Assembly (NCBI GenBank): GCA_965603355.1
Contig: CBFDCQ010000030.1
Location: forward strand, 1-36,019
From: CBFDCQ01 sp965603355
GTDB lineage: Bacteria > Hydrogenedentota > CAZGCA01 > CBFDCQ01
DNA: 36,019 bases
Reading direction: 5' to 3'
Part shown: positions 15,710-23,802 of the stretch, piece by piece
Layout: every line of letters starts with the position of its first letter
Numbering within the stretch: position 1 is the first letter of the stretch
Made by a program: the position numbers and the translations under genes
The notes under the pieces: generated by a model
What the model was told of the DNA's origin: nothing
Seen by the model: the letters and a program-made list of their open reading frames with translations, nothing else
The model's database searches: none

Positions 15710-17836
15710 TTACGGCAGCTTCAAGGCGGCGTCACGGATAGGCATGGAGCGTATGCGGACGCCTGTTGCGTCGAAGACGGCGTTGGCGATGGCCGGTGCA
15801 ATCACGATAATGGGTGTTTCCCCGCCGCCCGCTGACGTAAGGTCGGGCCGGTCGAGAAGATGAATATCGAGTTCGGGAACGTCCTTGAAGCGCGGCACGG
15901 GGTACTTGCTGAACCGGGCATTGAGGATCTTGCCGTTCTCGAACCGGCTCTCCTCTCTCAAGGCGGGACCCATGCCCATGATGATACATCCTTCCACCTG
16001 GCGCCGCAGGTTTGCCGGGTTCTGGACAGCGCCGCACTCGAAAACCTCGCAAACGTGGCGCACTTCAATTAAGCCTCTTTCACGGTCGACGCGCACCTCC
16101 ACACAAGCCGCCACGTAAGAGCCCTTCTCGGTCCCGCAGGCCAACCCCACGCCGACGTCAGGAGTGTTTTTCCCTTTGCGCTGGCCCCAACCGAACCGTT
16201 TGGCGGCTGTTTCAAGAACGGCCCGAAGACGAGAATTGTCCAGGTGGGCGAGTCTGAACTCGAGAGGATCGAGGACGGCGGCTGCGGCAAGTTCGTCCAT
16301 AAACGATTCGCGGGCGAAATTGTTCGCCGTGGCGGCTAGGCACCTGTACGACCCTTCGCGCAGGGGCGAATCGCATGGCAGGAACTGGTGTCGGACGTTT
16401 GGCACGACGTAGGGGGACTCGAGCGCCGACCCGCCGGAGTTGATGTTGGTGAAGTCCCACGCCACGAGTGAGCCGCCGGCGTCCAATCCGGCCTGAATCT
16501 CGATGAGCGCTGCGGGGCGGAAGTATGCCCAGGTGAACTCTTCTTCTCGCGACCATCTCAGTGAAACGGGCCGGCCCGCACCCCTAGCCAACCGGGCGGC
16601 TTCCACAGCCGTTTCGCCAGTGTGTTTGCCGCCGAACCCGCCGCCTGTGTCGGGTATGACGACGCGCGCGCGGTCCTCCGGAAGGTCAAACGCATCGGCC
16701 AGTTGCGAGTGCACACGGTTTGGCGCCTGGGACCCGGTCCACGCGGTCACCGCGCCGTTGTTCCACTCCGCCACAGCGGCCCTGGGTTCCATGGGCGCGT
16801 GCTGAACGTATGCGACCTCGTAAGTTTCGCGGAGAAGCTTGCTTGCGCCCTTAAGTCCGTCCTCGACAGAGCCTCTGGTCCGACCTCTGTCACCTCCGGA
16901 CTGTTCGGCGTGGTCTTTCAGATAGGAGAACAGTTCCTTACTGGGCGGATGCGGCGCCGTCTTCCATGTTGCGGTCTTTGCAATGGCCTTCACAGCTTGC
17001 TCGGCGAGGAACGACGTGGGCGCGGCAGATCCCACGAACTCGCCGTCACGCACAATGACGACGTCCTCCATGGCTTCAGCGGCGGAGAGGTCAACCGACG
17101 AGAGCGTTGCGCCGTACGATGGGGGACGCAGAACCTTTCCGTAAAGCATGTTCGGGCGCACGATGTCCGATGGGAAACGGTGCGCGCCGGTTACGATATC
17201 TCGGGCATTCGGTCTCGGGACTGAAGTTCCGAGGATTTCCCACTCATTTACCGGAGTAAGCTCGACATTTTCGGGAATAGCGCTTTCGAAGGTCTTTGCA
17301 GCGTCCCCGGATTTGGCAAGATCAGCGTACGTGATAGTCTGGTTAGCTGTCTTGTGGACAATGGAACCGTCCCGGACATCGACAGCGCCGCGTTGCACGC
17401 CCCACCGCTTGCAGGCCAGATCCGCTAAGAGCTCGCGGGCGGTTGCGGCGCCGCTGCGTACGGCGGGAACGGTCGACGGGGTGGTCCTGCTGCCGGCGGT
17501 TGTGCCGTCGTTTGGACAGATGGCCGTGTCGCCCATCACGAGGTTGATGCGGTCCACGGGAACGCGCAACTCTTCCGCGGCGGCCTGCGTGAGCTGTGTT
17601 CGCGCGCCCTGGCCAATCTCGATCTTGCCGGTCAGTACGGTGATCGTGCCGTCTTCTCCGATATGGAGACGCGCCGCGACAGTGAGACCTCTGCCTCTCC
17701 CGCGCTGAGCGACCGCGACAGGACTCGCAACCGAGATGAGCAGACCGGCGCCGAGGAGTTGTATAAACGTGCGACGGCTAAGTTCGGCTCGGGAGTGTCG
17801 TGCGTCCATCACTTCATCATCGACGCGACTTTTCAT
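15710..17836 (-). CDS. Tat-exported molybdopterin-binding subunit, IorB/xanthine dehydrogenase family
   Basis: A 708-residue Moco-binding subunit. The start at 17836 overlaps the stop of the 2Fe-2S gene as ATGA; the open frame continues upstream through that gene but is not used. The Tat signal is SRRTFIQLLGAGLLISVASP (residues 19-38). The domain order is as in isoquinoline 1-oxidoreductase beta-type subunits: an N-terminal Moco piece (TVLTGKIEIGQGARTQL), the a/b hammerhead (DIVTGAHRFPSDI), the glycine-rich DTGGGFGGKHTGE, and the C-terminal part with catalytic Glu673 in GGGETPI before APAIANAVF. The family hydroxylates heteroaromatics or aldehydes with water as oxygen source. No FAD subunit gene is present, so electrons probably go from 2Fe-2S to a cytochrome or quinone. 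The substrate is unknown. Confidence 0.92.
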   Translation of the reverse strand: MKSRVDDEVMDARHSRAELSRRTFIQLLGAGLLISVASPVAVAQRGRGRGLTVAARLHIGEDGTITVLTGKIEIGQGARTQLTQAAAEELRVPVDRINLVMGDTAICPNDGTTAGSRTTPSTVPAVRSGAATARELLADLACKRWGVQRGAVDVRDGSIVHKTANQTITYADLAKSGDAAKTFESAIPENVELTPVNEWEILGTSVPRPNARDIVTGAHRFPSDIVRPNMLYGKVLRPPSYGATLSSVDLSAAEAMEDVVIVRDGEFVGSAAPTSFLAEQAVKAIAKTATWKTAPHPPSKELFSYLKDHAEQSGGDRGRTRGSVEDGLKGASKLLRETYEVAYVQHAPMEPRAAVAEWNNGAVTAWTGSQAPNRVHSQLADAFDLPEDRARVVIPDTGGGFGGKHTGETAVEAARLARGAGRPVSLRWSREEEFTWAYFRPAALIEIQAGLDAGGSLVAWDFTNINSGGSALESPYVVPNVRHQFLPCDSPLREGSYRCLAATANNFARESFMDELAAAAVLDPLEFRLAHLDNSRLRAVLETAAKRFGWGQRKGKNTPDVGVGLACGTEKGSYVAACVEVRVDRERGLIEVRHVCEVFECGAVQNPANLRRQVEGCIIMGMGPALREESRFENGKILNARFSKYPVPRFKDVPELDIHLLDRPDLTSAGGGETPIIVIAPAIANAVFDATGVRIRSMPIRDAALKLP

Positions 17837-18312
17837 TGTACCTTGACTCCTGCGCTGAGATCGGCGGCACGGCGGACTGCGGCTACGATCTGGGGATACG
17901 TGCAGCATCGACACATATAGCCGTTCATCCATTCCACAATTTGCCCGTCGGTTGGATGCGGGTTTGTCTTCAGGAGCGCCACCGTGGACAGGATCATGGC
18001 CGGGAGGCAATATCCGCATTGCGTGCCCACGGCCAGGAACGCTTCTTGAACGGGATGCAGGAAATCGCCGTCCACTAACCCTTCGATTGTGGTGATGGCC
18101 TTCCCCTCGGCCCTTGTCACAGGCGTGATGCACGACAGGACGCGGTTGCCATCCATCAACACGGTGCAGGCCCCGCACCGCCCCTCACCGCAGCAGTACT
18201 TGGCGCCGGTGAGGTCGAGATCCTCCCTCAGAACGTCGAGTAGGGGACGTTCCGGGGCGGCTGTAACGGTTCGTTCTTTCCCGTTAACGTTGAGCGTGAT
18301 CGTAACGTCCAT
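17833..18312 (-). CDS. [2Fe-2S] small subunit of the molybdenum hydroxylase (IorA-like)
   Basis: A 159-residue protein with two iron-sulfur sites. The plant-ferredoxin-type N-terminal cluster is bound by Cys41, Cys46, Cys49 and Cys61 (CGEGRCGAC...SC). The C-terminal helical 2Fe-2S domain has Cys99 and Cys102 (QCGYC) and Cys134 and Cys136 (CRC). This is the standard layout for small subunits of the xanthine dehydrogenase family, and it passes electrons out of the Moco site. GGAGG lies about 8 nt before the ATG. It has no signal peptide of its own, so it presumably leaves the cell as a hitchhiker bound to the Tat-bearing large subunit. First gene of the operon, coupled to the large subunit by an ATGA overlap. 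Confidence 0.94.
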   Translation of the reverse strand: MDVTITLNVNGKERTVTAAPERPLLDVLREDLDLTGAKYCCGEGRCGACTVLMDGNRVLSCITPVTRAEGKAITTIEGLVDGDFLHPVQEAFLAVGTQCGYCLPAMILSTVALLKTNPHPTDGQIVEWMNGYMCRCCTYPQIVAAVRRAADLSAGVKVQ

Positions 18313-18385
18313 GGCCAGCCTCCGCGACGAGCGTCTTCAAGCCGGTAGAATCGAGATCAATTTAGCAAGAATCCGGCGATGGTTC

Positions 18386-18414
18386 ATTATAGATCATGTA
18401 CGGCGGGATGGCAA
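18386..18414 (-). promoter_or_regulatory. sigma-70-like promoter for the molybdenum hydroxylase operon
   Basis: On the minus strand TTGCCA (18409-18414), a 17-nt spacer and TATAAT (18386-18391), about 75 nt upstream of the 2Fe-2S subunit start. It lies in the divergent gap shared with the head-morphogenesis-like gene, for which no clear promoter was found. Confidence 0.65.
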
Positions 18415-18509
18415 GGGCGGGCCATTACCCTACAGACTGAGATAACAAGTGGAGGGCGATTTCAGGAAAAGATACTCGTGAACCTCAACTGAGATGTGGG
18501 AGATCTGCT

Positions 18510-19436
18510 ATGTACGGATGGAGAACGAGGCAAGCAGTACGCCTTGCGTTAATGACTCCGGAGGAGTTTGTCGAAAAGCGGAGCGTGGCGGGACTGGGTG
18601 CGCTTCCTCAACCTTTCTGGACCTCTCGCATCGTGGATCGAGGCACTCATAGGATTAGGCATCACATCACATCGTACTTCAGAGAGCGGCGAGACTCGTT
18701 TCCGTATGACGAGGTCGAGGAATTGCTCAGGGTGCTTATAGAGAGACAGCCAGACTATGGTCTCGGCCATGGTTTTACGCGCAAGCCGCTTAGGCGTCTA
18801 TTACAGGACCTTGAGCCTATCCTGGATAGGTGGATGGAAGCTGACGGGTACTTCGAGCGTCGGCTCGAATACGCTCTTCGTGCTACAGCCATCGAGGCGT
18901 TGGAGGCGACGTTCGATATGTGGTCCGACCGGCTTGGCGTGGAGCTGAGGCCAACGCCTGAGATGAGAGCAGTCCTGGCTGAATGGGCTGAAGGTAGGGC
19001 GACTGAGCTCCTTACGCTCATTGACGAGGGCACGCGCAACGGACTCGTCGACGCCATCGTGGACGGACTGGTGAGTGGACGCCCTCTGTGGCTCATAATG
19101 GCGGGCATCCGTCATTTGCATCTCTACGAGCTACTGGGCCACGACCGGCCGGTCGCCGTAGCGTGGGTTGAAGCGGTCAGTGCAATCCATCGAGGCGTGC
19201 TGGAGGCCAATAGAGTCCTTGGCGCGACAGAGAAAAGTTGGGTTAGCATACCGGACCATAACCTGTGCGAGGTATGTGAGGAGAATAGCTGCCAAGGTCC
19301 TATTCCGATAGACCAAGCGTTTCAGAGCGGACACCACTATCCCCCTGTTCACTTCCGTTGTCGGTGCGATCTGGAGTACTCCGGGATTAGGCTGGAACTT
19401 CTGCTGGAGGAGCCTTGGCTTGACGCCGTGACCTGA
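18510..19436 (+). CDS. orphan phage Mu gpF/SPP1 gp7-type head-morphogenesis protein
   Basis: A 308-residue protein with a GGGAG ribosome site. The C-terminal 90 residues carry the pattern of phage minor head proteins of the Mu gpF/SPP1 gp7 group. A helix (AWVEAVSAIHRGVLEANRVLG, 218-238) leads into KSWVSIPDHNLCEVCEENSC (Cys253, Cys256, Cys261) and ends PPVHFRCRCDLEY (His281, Cys284, Cys286), where a metal site is usual. The first 200 residues are mostly charged helices and I do not recognise them. No terminase, portal, capsid or integrase gene is near. It may be a domesticated or stranded prophage gene, or part of a toxin or effector architecture that borrows the domain. The domain call is good; the function is unknown. 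Confidence 0.75.
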   Translation: MYGWRTRQAVRLALMTPEEFVEKRSVAGLGALPQPFWTSRIVDRGTHRIRHHITSYFRERRDSFPYDEVEELLRVLIERQPDYGLGHGFTRKPLRRLLQDLEPILDRWMEADGYFERRLEYALRATAIEALEATFDMWSDRLGVELRPTPEMRAVLAEWAEGRATELLTLIDEGTRNGLVDAIVDGLVSGRPLWLIMAGIRHLHLYELLGHDRPVAVAWVEAVSAIHRGVLEANRVLGATEKSWVSIPDHNLCEVCEENSCQGPIPIDQAFQSGHHYPPVHFRCRCDLEYSGIRLELLLEEPWLDAVT

Positions 19437-19465
19437 GCTGTCGCGGGCATTGTGTCGATGACAGC
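19437..19465 (+). terminator. hairpin directly after the head-morphogenesis-like gene
   Basis: GCTGTC (19437-19442) pairs with GACAGC (19460-19465) across a 17-nt loop, starting at the first base after the stop codon. No T-run follows, so intrinsic termination is uncertain. Confidence 0.3.
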
Positions 19466-19527
19466 GCTTGTGTGACGAGGGGAGCTGTGCTGCCTGTCCC
19501 GCCTCGTACCTGAATCACGGAATTCTC

Positions 19528-19556
19528 TTGACGCTCTCGCCCCCTTCTGCTAGATT
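19528..19556 (+). promoter_or_regulatory. sigma-70-like promoter for the CsgG-like lipoprotein
   Basis: TTGACG (19528-19533), a 17-nt spacer and TAGATT (19551-19556), about 100 nt upstream of the start codon. The same hexamers and spacing recur at the promoter near 34368. Confidence 0.65.
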
Positions 19557-19659
19557 GAGCATGTGGAAAGGCAGAGGTTGCGGCAAGGGAACCAAATCGG
19601 GTTGTGCAGCGATTATTCTATTGATACAGGTGGCAGACAGGACTTGGAGGGATAGCAGA

Positions 19660-20319
19660 ATGCGACAATCTATCGTTTTCTTGGCAATTGCGATGTTGGT
19701 GGCGGGGTGCGCGACAGGTTCGAGCGTTGTCATGCAGGGGTACAACTTTGGTGCTGTCGACAAGGTTGCGGTGGTGGAGGTGACGGGTGCGAACGGCAAC
19801 AGGGTTGCACAGAACGAGATAGCGGACCGGCTGGCCATGGAGCTTTTCAAGCGCGGTTTCAACGTTATTGAGCGCACTCAGATCGAAAACGTTCTGGAGG
19901 AACAGGATTTTCAGGCGACGGACCTCACCTCTGCCGTAGGTGCAGTTGAGATGGGTCGGATCTTGAACGTGCAAGCCGTCGTGATCGCCAACGTGCCGGA
20001 GATGGGCGACCGGATCGCGATGACCGCCAAGATGGTTGACGTGAAGACCGGTTCGATGCTGTGGATGGGCGAAGCTACCGGGAAGTCCGGACGCGGTATC
20101 GGAACGGTCACGGGCGCTTTGGTCGGCGCTGTTGCCGGTGGTGTTACCGGCCATCAGATCGACGATGATGTGGGCGGTGCGGTCGGAGGCATCGCGGGCG
20201 GCGTCGCCGGAGGCGTGGTCGGGCACGCCCTCGAACCGGGCGTCAGAGATGCTCTCCGGAAAGTTATCAGGAAGATCGCCGAGGGTATGCCGAGCAAGCT
20301 TGCGCGGGTATACAGATAG
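19660..20319 (+). CDS. CsgG-like outer-membrane lipoprotein with glycine zipper
   Basis: A 219-residue lipoprotein: MRQSIVF... ending LVAGC (Cys17). The start at 19660 is preceded by GGAGGG; a longer frame from 19468 lacks a signal peptide and is rejected. Residues 32-150 resemble the CsgG/curli-assembly fold (VAVVEVTGANGNRVAQNEIADRLAMELFKRGFNVIERTQIE; GRILNVQAVVIANV; MTAKMVDVKTGSMLWMGEATG). After that comes a glycine zipper (GALVGAVAGGVTGHQ ... GGAVGGIAGGVAGGVVG, 156-195), which usually packs into or against a membrane. No curli subunit or other secretion gene is adjacent, so it is more likely a general penicillin-binding-protein-activator or stress-type CsgG-like lipoprotein than a curli pore. 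Single-gene unit with its own promoter. Confidence 0.82.
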   Translation: MRQSIVFLAIAMLVAGCATGSSVVMQGYNFGAVDKVAVVEVTGANGNRVAQNEIADRLAMELFKRGFNVIERTQIENVLEEQDFQATDLTSAVGAVEMGRILNVQAVVIANVPEMGDRIAMTAKMVDVKTGSMLWMGEATGKSGRGIGTVTGALVGAVAGGVTGHQIDDDVGGAVGGIAGGVAGGVVGHALEPGVRDALRKVIRKIAEGMPSKLARVYR

Positions 20320-20354
20320 AGAGACACGCGATCTGGGCCGCTGCACGTGACTTA

Positions 20355-20373
20355 GGCGGGCAAGATGCCCGCC
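20355..20373. repeat. GC-rich palindromic hairpin, possible terminator or interspersed repeat
   Basis: A perfect 8-bp stem GGCGGGCA/TGCCCGCC with a 3-nt loop, flanked by TTA on the left and CTACC on the right. It lies 35 nt past the CsgG-like stop. The context GGCGGGCAAGATGCCCGCCC is of the kind I recognise as a dispersed palindrome in many environmental bacterial genomes; that part is memory, not a search. It could also serve as terminator, though the following T-run (TTTGGTTTT) is interrupted. Confidence 0.55.
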
Positions 20374-20389
20374 CTACCTTTGGTTTTGG

Positions 20390-20423
20390 AACGCTACCTT
20401 CCCAAACGCTACATTCCTGAACG
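20390..20423 (+). repeat. tandem 13-bp repeats with 15-bp period upstream of addBA
   Basis: Unit 1 AACGCTACCTTCC (20390-20402) and unit 2 AACGCTACATTCC (20405-20417) differ at one base, and a partial third unit AACG begins on the same 15-bp period at 20420. They lie between the GC hairpin and the addBA promoter. They could be binding sites for a regulator or part of a dispersed repeat. Confidence 0.6.
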
Positions 20424-20436
20424 ACGTTTGAAACGT
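20424..20436. promoter_or_regulatory. 13-bp palindrome, possible operator for addBA
   Basis: ACGTTT-G-AAACGT is a perfect inverted repeat ending 5 nt before the -35 of the proposed addBA promoter. The position suits an operator or activator site. It does not match the LexA boxes I know from E. coli or Bacillus. Confidence 0.4.
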
Positions 20437-20441
20437 GCGTC

Positions 20442-20471
20442 TTGTCACTGACTCGGCTCCGGTGGTAACAT
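20442..20471 (+). promoter_or_regulatory. promoter for addBA with extended -10
   Basis: TTGTCA (20442-20447), an 18-nt spacer and TAACAT (20466-20471), preceded by TGG to give an extended -10. It lies about 50 nt before the AddB start codon. Confidence 0.5.
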
Positions 20472-20525
20472 AGTTGGCGACACGGAGTGCAAGAGTCGGG
20501 GCTTCCTACCTTGAAAGGGCACGTG

Positions 20526-23500
20526 ATGGGTGCGGTCGAGGTCGTTCTAGGGCCGATAAACTCCGGAAAGAGTCGCCGGGCGATCGACGAGTACGTCGCC
20601 AGCGTCAAAGAGAGCAGGGGCGACAATGCTATCCTGGTTCTGCCCACCCGCAAGAAGGCCGCACAGACCAGAAAAGCGATACTTCTGGACTACGATGTTC
20701 CCGGCTTGATCTCGCCTCGGATCATGACCTTCGGAGACGTTGTCCAGCTCGTTCTCGAGTCCGCACGCTACCCGGCCGCGCCGATCACCGAAGTCGAGCG
20801 CTACATTGTGCTTGAAGGCATCTTGAGAGGGATGGAAGATGCCGGCAAACTGGTCTTCTTCAGGAACGTGACGGATTTCCCCGGGTGGGTGGAGGTTGTC
20901 GGTCGGTTCATCAGGGAACTGAAGCTGTGTGAAGTTGAACCGGAGCGGTTTTCAGCCACAGTCAAAAGTAGAGGCGCATCTCGTAAGGGCAAAGAGGTAG
21001 CGGCCATATATTCGAGGTATCAGCAGGCGCTTCGCGAACGGAGCTTGTACGATACTGAAGGCGGGTATTGGATAGCGACCGAGATACTGCGGAAGCAGGG
21101 ATGTCCGGATCTTTGCGGTGTGGGTGTCGTGATCATGGACGGTTTCCTCACGTTCACGTCGGCAGAGCTGACGCTTGTGGAGGAGATATCGAAGGTCGTG
21201 CCGCGCATCGTGTTCACGCTCGATTATGACCGCGACGAGGCTCGGCAGAACCTGTTTGCCACTCCAGAGCGGACGCTGCACGTCCTGAGAGAGCGTTTTC
21301 CGGAAGTCAAAGAGATCGCCGTCGAGGTCCCGCAATCTGATTCGCCTGTCGCGATGCTCGAACGCCGGCTTTTCCGCGACGTCGGGTCTGCCGACGTGGG
21401 AAAGGTGTCGGCGTTGGACAAGATCCAGATCATAGAGGCGCCTACGGAACTGCGTGAGGTGGAGGAGATCGCGCGCGAGGCCAAACGGTTGATCGTCGAG
21501 GGCGCTTATGAGCCGGACGATATAGCCGTGCTGTTCCGCACGCTTGGCGGGTATGCATCCCTAATGCGTGACACGTTCAGGAGTTACGGGCTACCGTGCC
21601 ACGTCCGGAGTGCTGAGCCGCTTTCGAATAGTCCGGTTGTAAAGGCGATGCTGGGTGCCATCGATGTTGTGGAAACCGACTGGGAACGTGAGAGCGTTGT
21701 CCGGCTAGTCAAGTCGAATTACGTGAAGCTCGGCGGCAAATGGTCGGAACTGCTGCCGGAGAACGTCGAGCGGTGGGCGCGGCGCGTGATGGTCTTGCGC
21801 GGGAAAGAGCAGTGGTTGGAGCGGCTCGAAAGAAAGAAAGCTCTCCTGGAGTCACGGCAGGGCGTCACTGAGCGGAAGATGCGCGAGCAGGTGGCGGAGG
21901 CAGGCGACGTGATCGCGTTTGTGCGGAAGCTCGAGGAGATACTCGGCATTCTGCCTCCGGAAGGAACCACCAGCGATTATGCGCGCGCTATCTGCGAGGT
22001 TGTGGTGCGTCTCGGCGCGAGAAACGCCATTCTTGATGCGGATACCTCTGAGATACTCAGCAGGGACCTTTCGGCGTACACTCGCTTTTTGGAGGTGCTG
22101 GGAGAGCTTGAGCGGGCCGACACACGGCCGGATGGCGGCGAGCGGCGGTGTACTCTGTCGGGGTTCTCGACACGGTTGAGGCATGTTCTGGGCCGCGAGC
22201 GTGCACCCAGTCCCAGCGGCACCGATGGCAAGATCAGGGTGCTGGACGTGTTTCAGGCGCGTCACGAGAAGTTCCCGGTGGTATTCATCGGCGGGATGGT
22301 CGAGAAGGTGTTCCCGCATCAGCACGATCAGGACCCGCTTTACAGCGATTCGGCACGCCGCGAACTTTCGAGGCAAGGTGTGCTTCTGCAGGAGCGGACC
22401 GCGAGGGACGCCGAGGAGATGTTTCTCTTCTACAGCGCGGTCACGCGTGCGACCGACAGGATCTGTTTCACTTATCCCGTGACCGACGCAAGGGGTAAGT
22501 CGCGAATGCGCTCGTTCTATCTGGACGAGGTTCTCAACATTGTCGGCCCTGAGGTCGAGCCGACGAAACTGCTGTATTCGGAGCCCGTGCCCGAGCCTGA
22601 AACCGTCTGGAACGCACCGGACCTCGGTCAGTGGATGTTCAACGTGCTGTGGGCCAGGCGTGGCGAATCAGGGCAGCGAGATGTCGCCTGCGCAGTGTAC
22701 AACACCGCTGTCGAAAAGTCTCTGGAGCCTGTGCGCGTCTCAGTTCTGAACGCGTTTATGGAGGGAAAGAGACAGTCGCGCGAAGTGCCGGACGAATATG
22801 ATGGCGTGTTGGCTCGACCGGAGGTCTTGTCGGACTTTGCGGAGAGGTTTTCGGAGGGTCGCCCTTTAAGCGCGACGGCGTTGGAGGATTACGGATGTTG
22901 TCCGTTCGCGTATCTGTGCAAGCGGGTGCTCGGACTGGAACCGCTGGAGGAGCCGGAGGAAGCGCTGACGCCGATAGATCGCGGCACCCTCTACCACAAT
23001 ATACTCTGGCGTTTCTACACAGAGCTGCGCGACGAGCGCGACGGCGAGACGCGGTTCTCAGAGGACGAGAGGGGCGCGATGTTGGACCGTATACTTCGCG
23101 CGGCTGAGAAGGAGTGCGACCGGTTTGAAGAGAGAAGCTTCGTCGGCAACGATATGCTGTGGAGGCTGGCGCGACGAGCGATCGCACGTAACCTGGAGCG
23201 GTTCGTGGACCATGAAATAGAGCTCGGGAGGAAACATCAGGACCGGCGCCCCGGGTATTTCGAGATATGTTTCGGCATAAGACTCCTGCCGCCGTACGAC
23301 TCTCGTTCGGTAAGGGAGCCGCTGGTCGTCAACGGCGTGCAACTGGCGGGAAAGATTGACCGGGTGGATGTCGTCGAGGGAGAAAACGCCTGTATCGTTG
23401 TGGATTACAAAACGGGTGGTGCCGGAGCCAGGTGGAAGGATGTGGCGGCGGGAACGAGCTTCCAACTGCCGGTATACTGGCTGGCGTGCGAGGAGCTGCT

Positions 23501-23792
23501 CTTCCGGGAAAACGGGGTCAAGTGCGTTGAGGCGCGGTTCTACCGCCTGCGCGGTGATTATGCCGAAGCGGTTAAGAGGTTGCGGCGACGCGGTGATGAG
23601 TGGGAGGCTGCTCTTGCCGAGTGTCGCCAACACATAAAGAGATATGCCGAGAATATCGGTGCGGGCAAGTTCCCGGTTATTCCCGCCGACAGCTGTCCCG
23701 CGTGGTGCGACTACAAGGACATCTGTCGTTTTGAGCGCGGGAGGATCGAGCGCAAGAGGGAGGCGTTGGCGAAGAACTCGTCGGAGGTTTGA
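20526..23792 (+). CDS. addB: AddB-type subunit of ATP-dependent helicase/nuclease
   Basis: A 1088-residue AddB/RexB-like protein that, with AddA, processes double-strand DNA ends for recombinational repair. The ATG at 20526 follows AAAGGG by 6 nt; in-frame GTG codons at 20523 and 20487 are alternatives. The N-terminus has an AddB-like P-loop GPINSGKS (9-16), and the inactivated helicase-like body contains VLPTRKKAAQ and VVFIGGMVEKVFP. The C-terminal PD-(D/E)XK nuclease has GKIDRVDV and VVDYKTG (Asp960, Lys962). Iron-sulfur staple cysteines are Cys791 or Cys792 (CCPFAYLCKR), then Cys1057, Cys1061 and Cys1067. The spacing in the last group is C-x3-C-x5-C, one residue longer than the C-x2-C-x5-C of Bacillus AddB. 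The addA gene starts 10 nt downstream. Confidence 0.9.
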   Translation: MGAVEVVLGPINSGKSRRAIDEYVASVKESRGDNAILVLPTRKKAAQTRKAILLDYDVPGLISPRIMTFGDVVQLVLESARYPAAPITEVERYIVLEGILRGMEDAGKLVFFRNVTDFPGWVEVVGRFIRELKLCEVEPERFSATVKSRGASRKGKEVAAIYSRYQQALRERSLYDTEGGYWIATEILRKQGCPDLCGVGVVIMDGFLTFTSAELTLVEEISKVVPRIVFTLDYDRDEARQNLFATPERTLHVLRERFPEVKEIAVEVPQSDSPVAMLERRLFRDVGSADVGKVSALDKIQIIEAPTELREVEEIAREAKRLIVEGAYEPDDIAVLFRTLGGYASLMRDTFRSYGLPCHVRSAEPLSNSPVVKAMLGAIDVVETDWERESVVRLVKSNYVKLGGKWSELLPENVERWARRVMVLRGKEQWLERLERKKALLESRQGVTERKMREQVAEAGDVIAFVRKLEEILGILPPEGTTSDYARAICEVVVRLGARNAILDADTSEILSRDLSAYTRFLEVLGELERADTRPDGGERRCTLSGFSTRLRHVLGRERAPSPSGTDGKIRVLDVFQARHEKFPVVFIGGMVEKVFPHQHDQDPLYSDSARRELSRQGVLLQERTARDAEEMFLFYSAVTRATDRICFTYPVTDARGKSRMRSFYLDEVLNIVGPEVEPTKLLYSEPVPEPETVWNAPDLGQWMFNVLWARRGESGQRDVACAVYNTAVEKSLEPVRVSVLNAFMEGKRQSREVPDEYDGVLARPEVLSDFAERFSEGRPLSATALEDYGCCPFAYLCKRVLGLEPLEEPEEALTPIDRGTLYHNILWRFYTELRDERDGETRFSEDERGAMLDRILRAAEKECDRFEERSFVGNDMLWRLARRAIARNLERFVDHEIELGRKHQDRRPGYFEICFGIRLLPPYDSRSVREPLVVNGVQLAGKIDRVDVVEGENACIVVDYKTGGAGARWKDVAAGTSFQLPVYWLACEELLFRENGVKCVEARFYRLRGDYAEAVKRLRRRGDEWEAALAECRQHIKRYAENIGAGKFPVIPADSCPAWCDYKDICRFERGRIERKREALAKNSSEV

Positions 23793-23802
23793 GCGAGGTA
23801 GT

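Noticed and set aside
17837..18178. N-terminal extension of the Moco subunit frame through the 2Fe-2S gene
   Set aside because: The Tat signal and the ATGA overlap fix the start at 17836; the extension has shadow composition.
18510..20319. A prophage spanning the head-morphogenesis-like and CsgG-like genes
   Set aside because: No terminase, portal, capsid, integrase or attachment repeats; each gene has its own signals.
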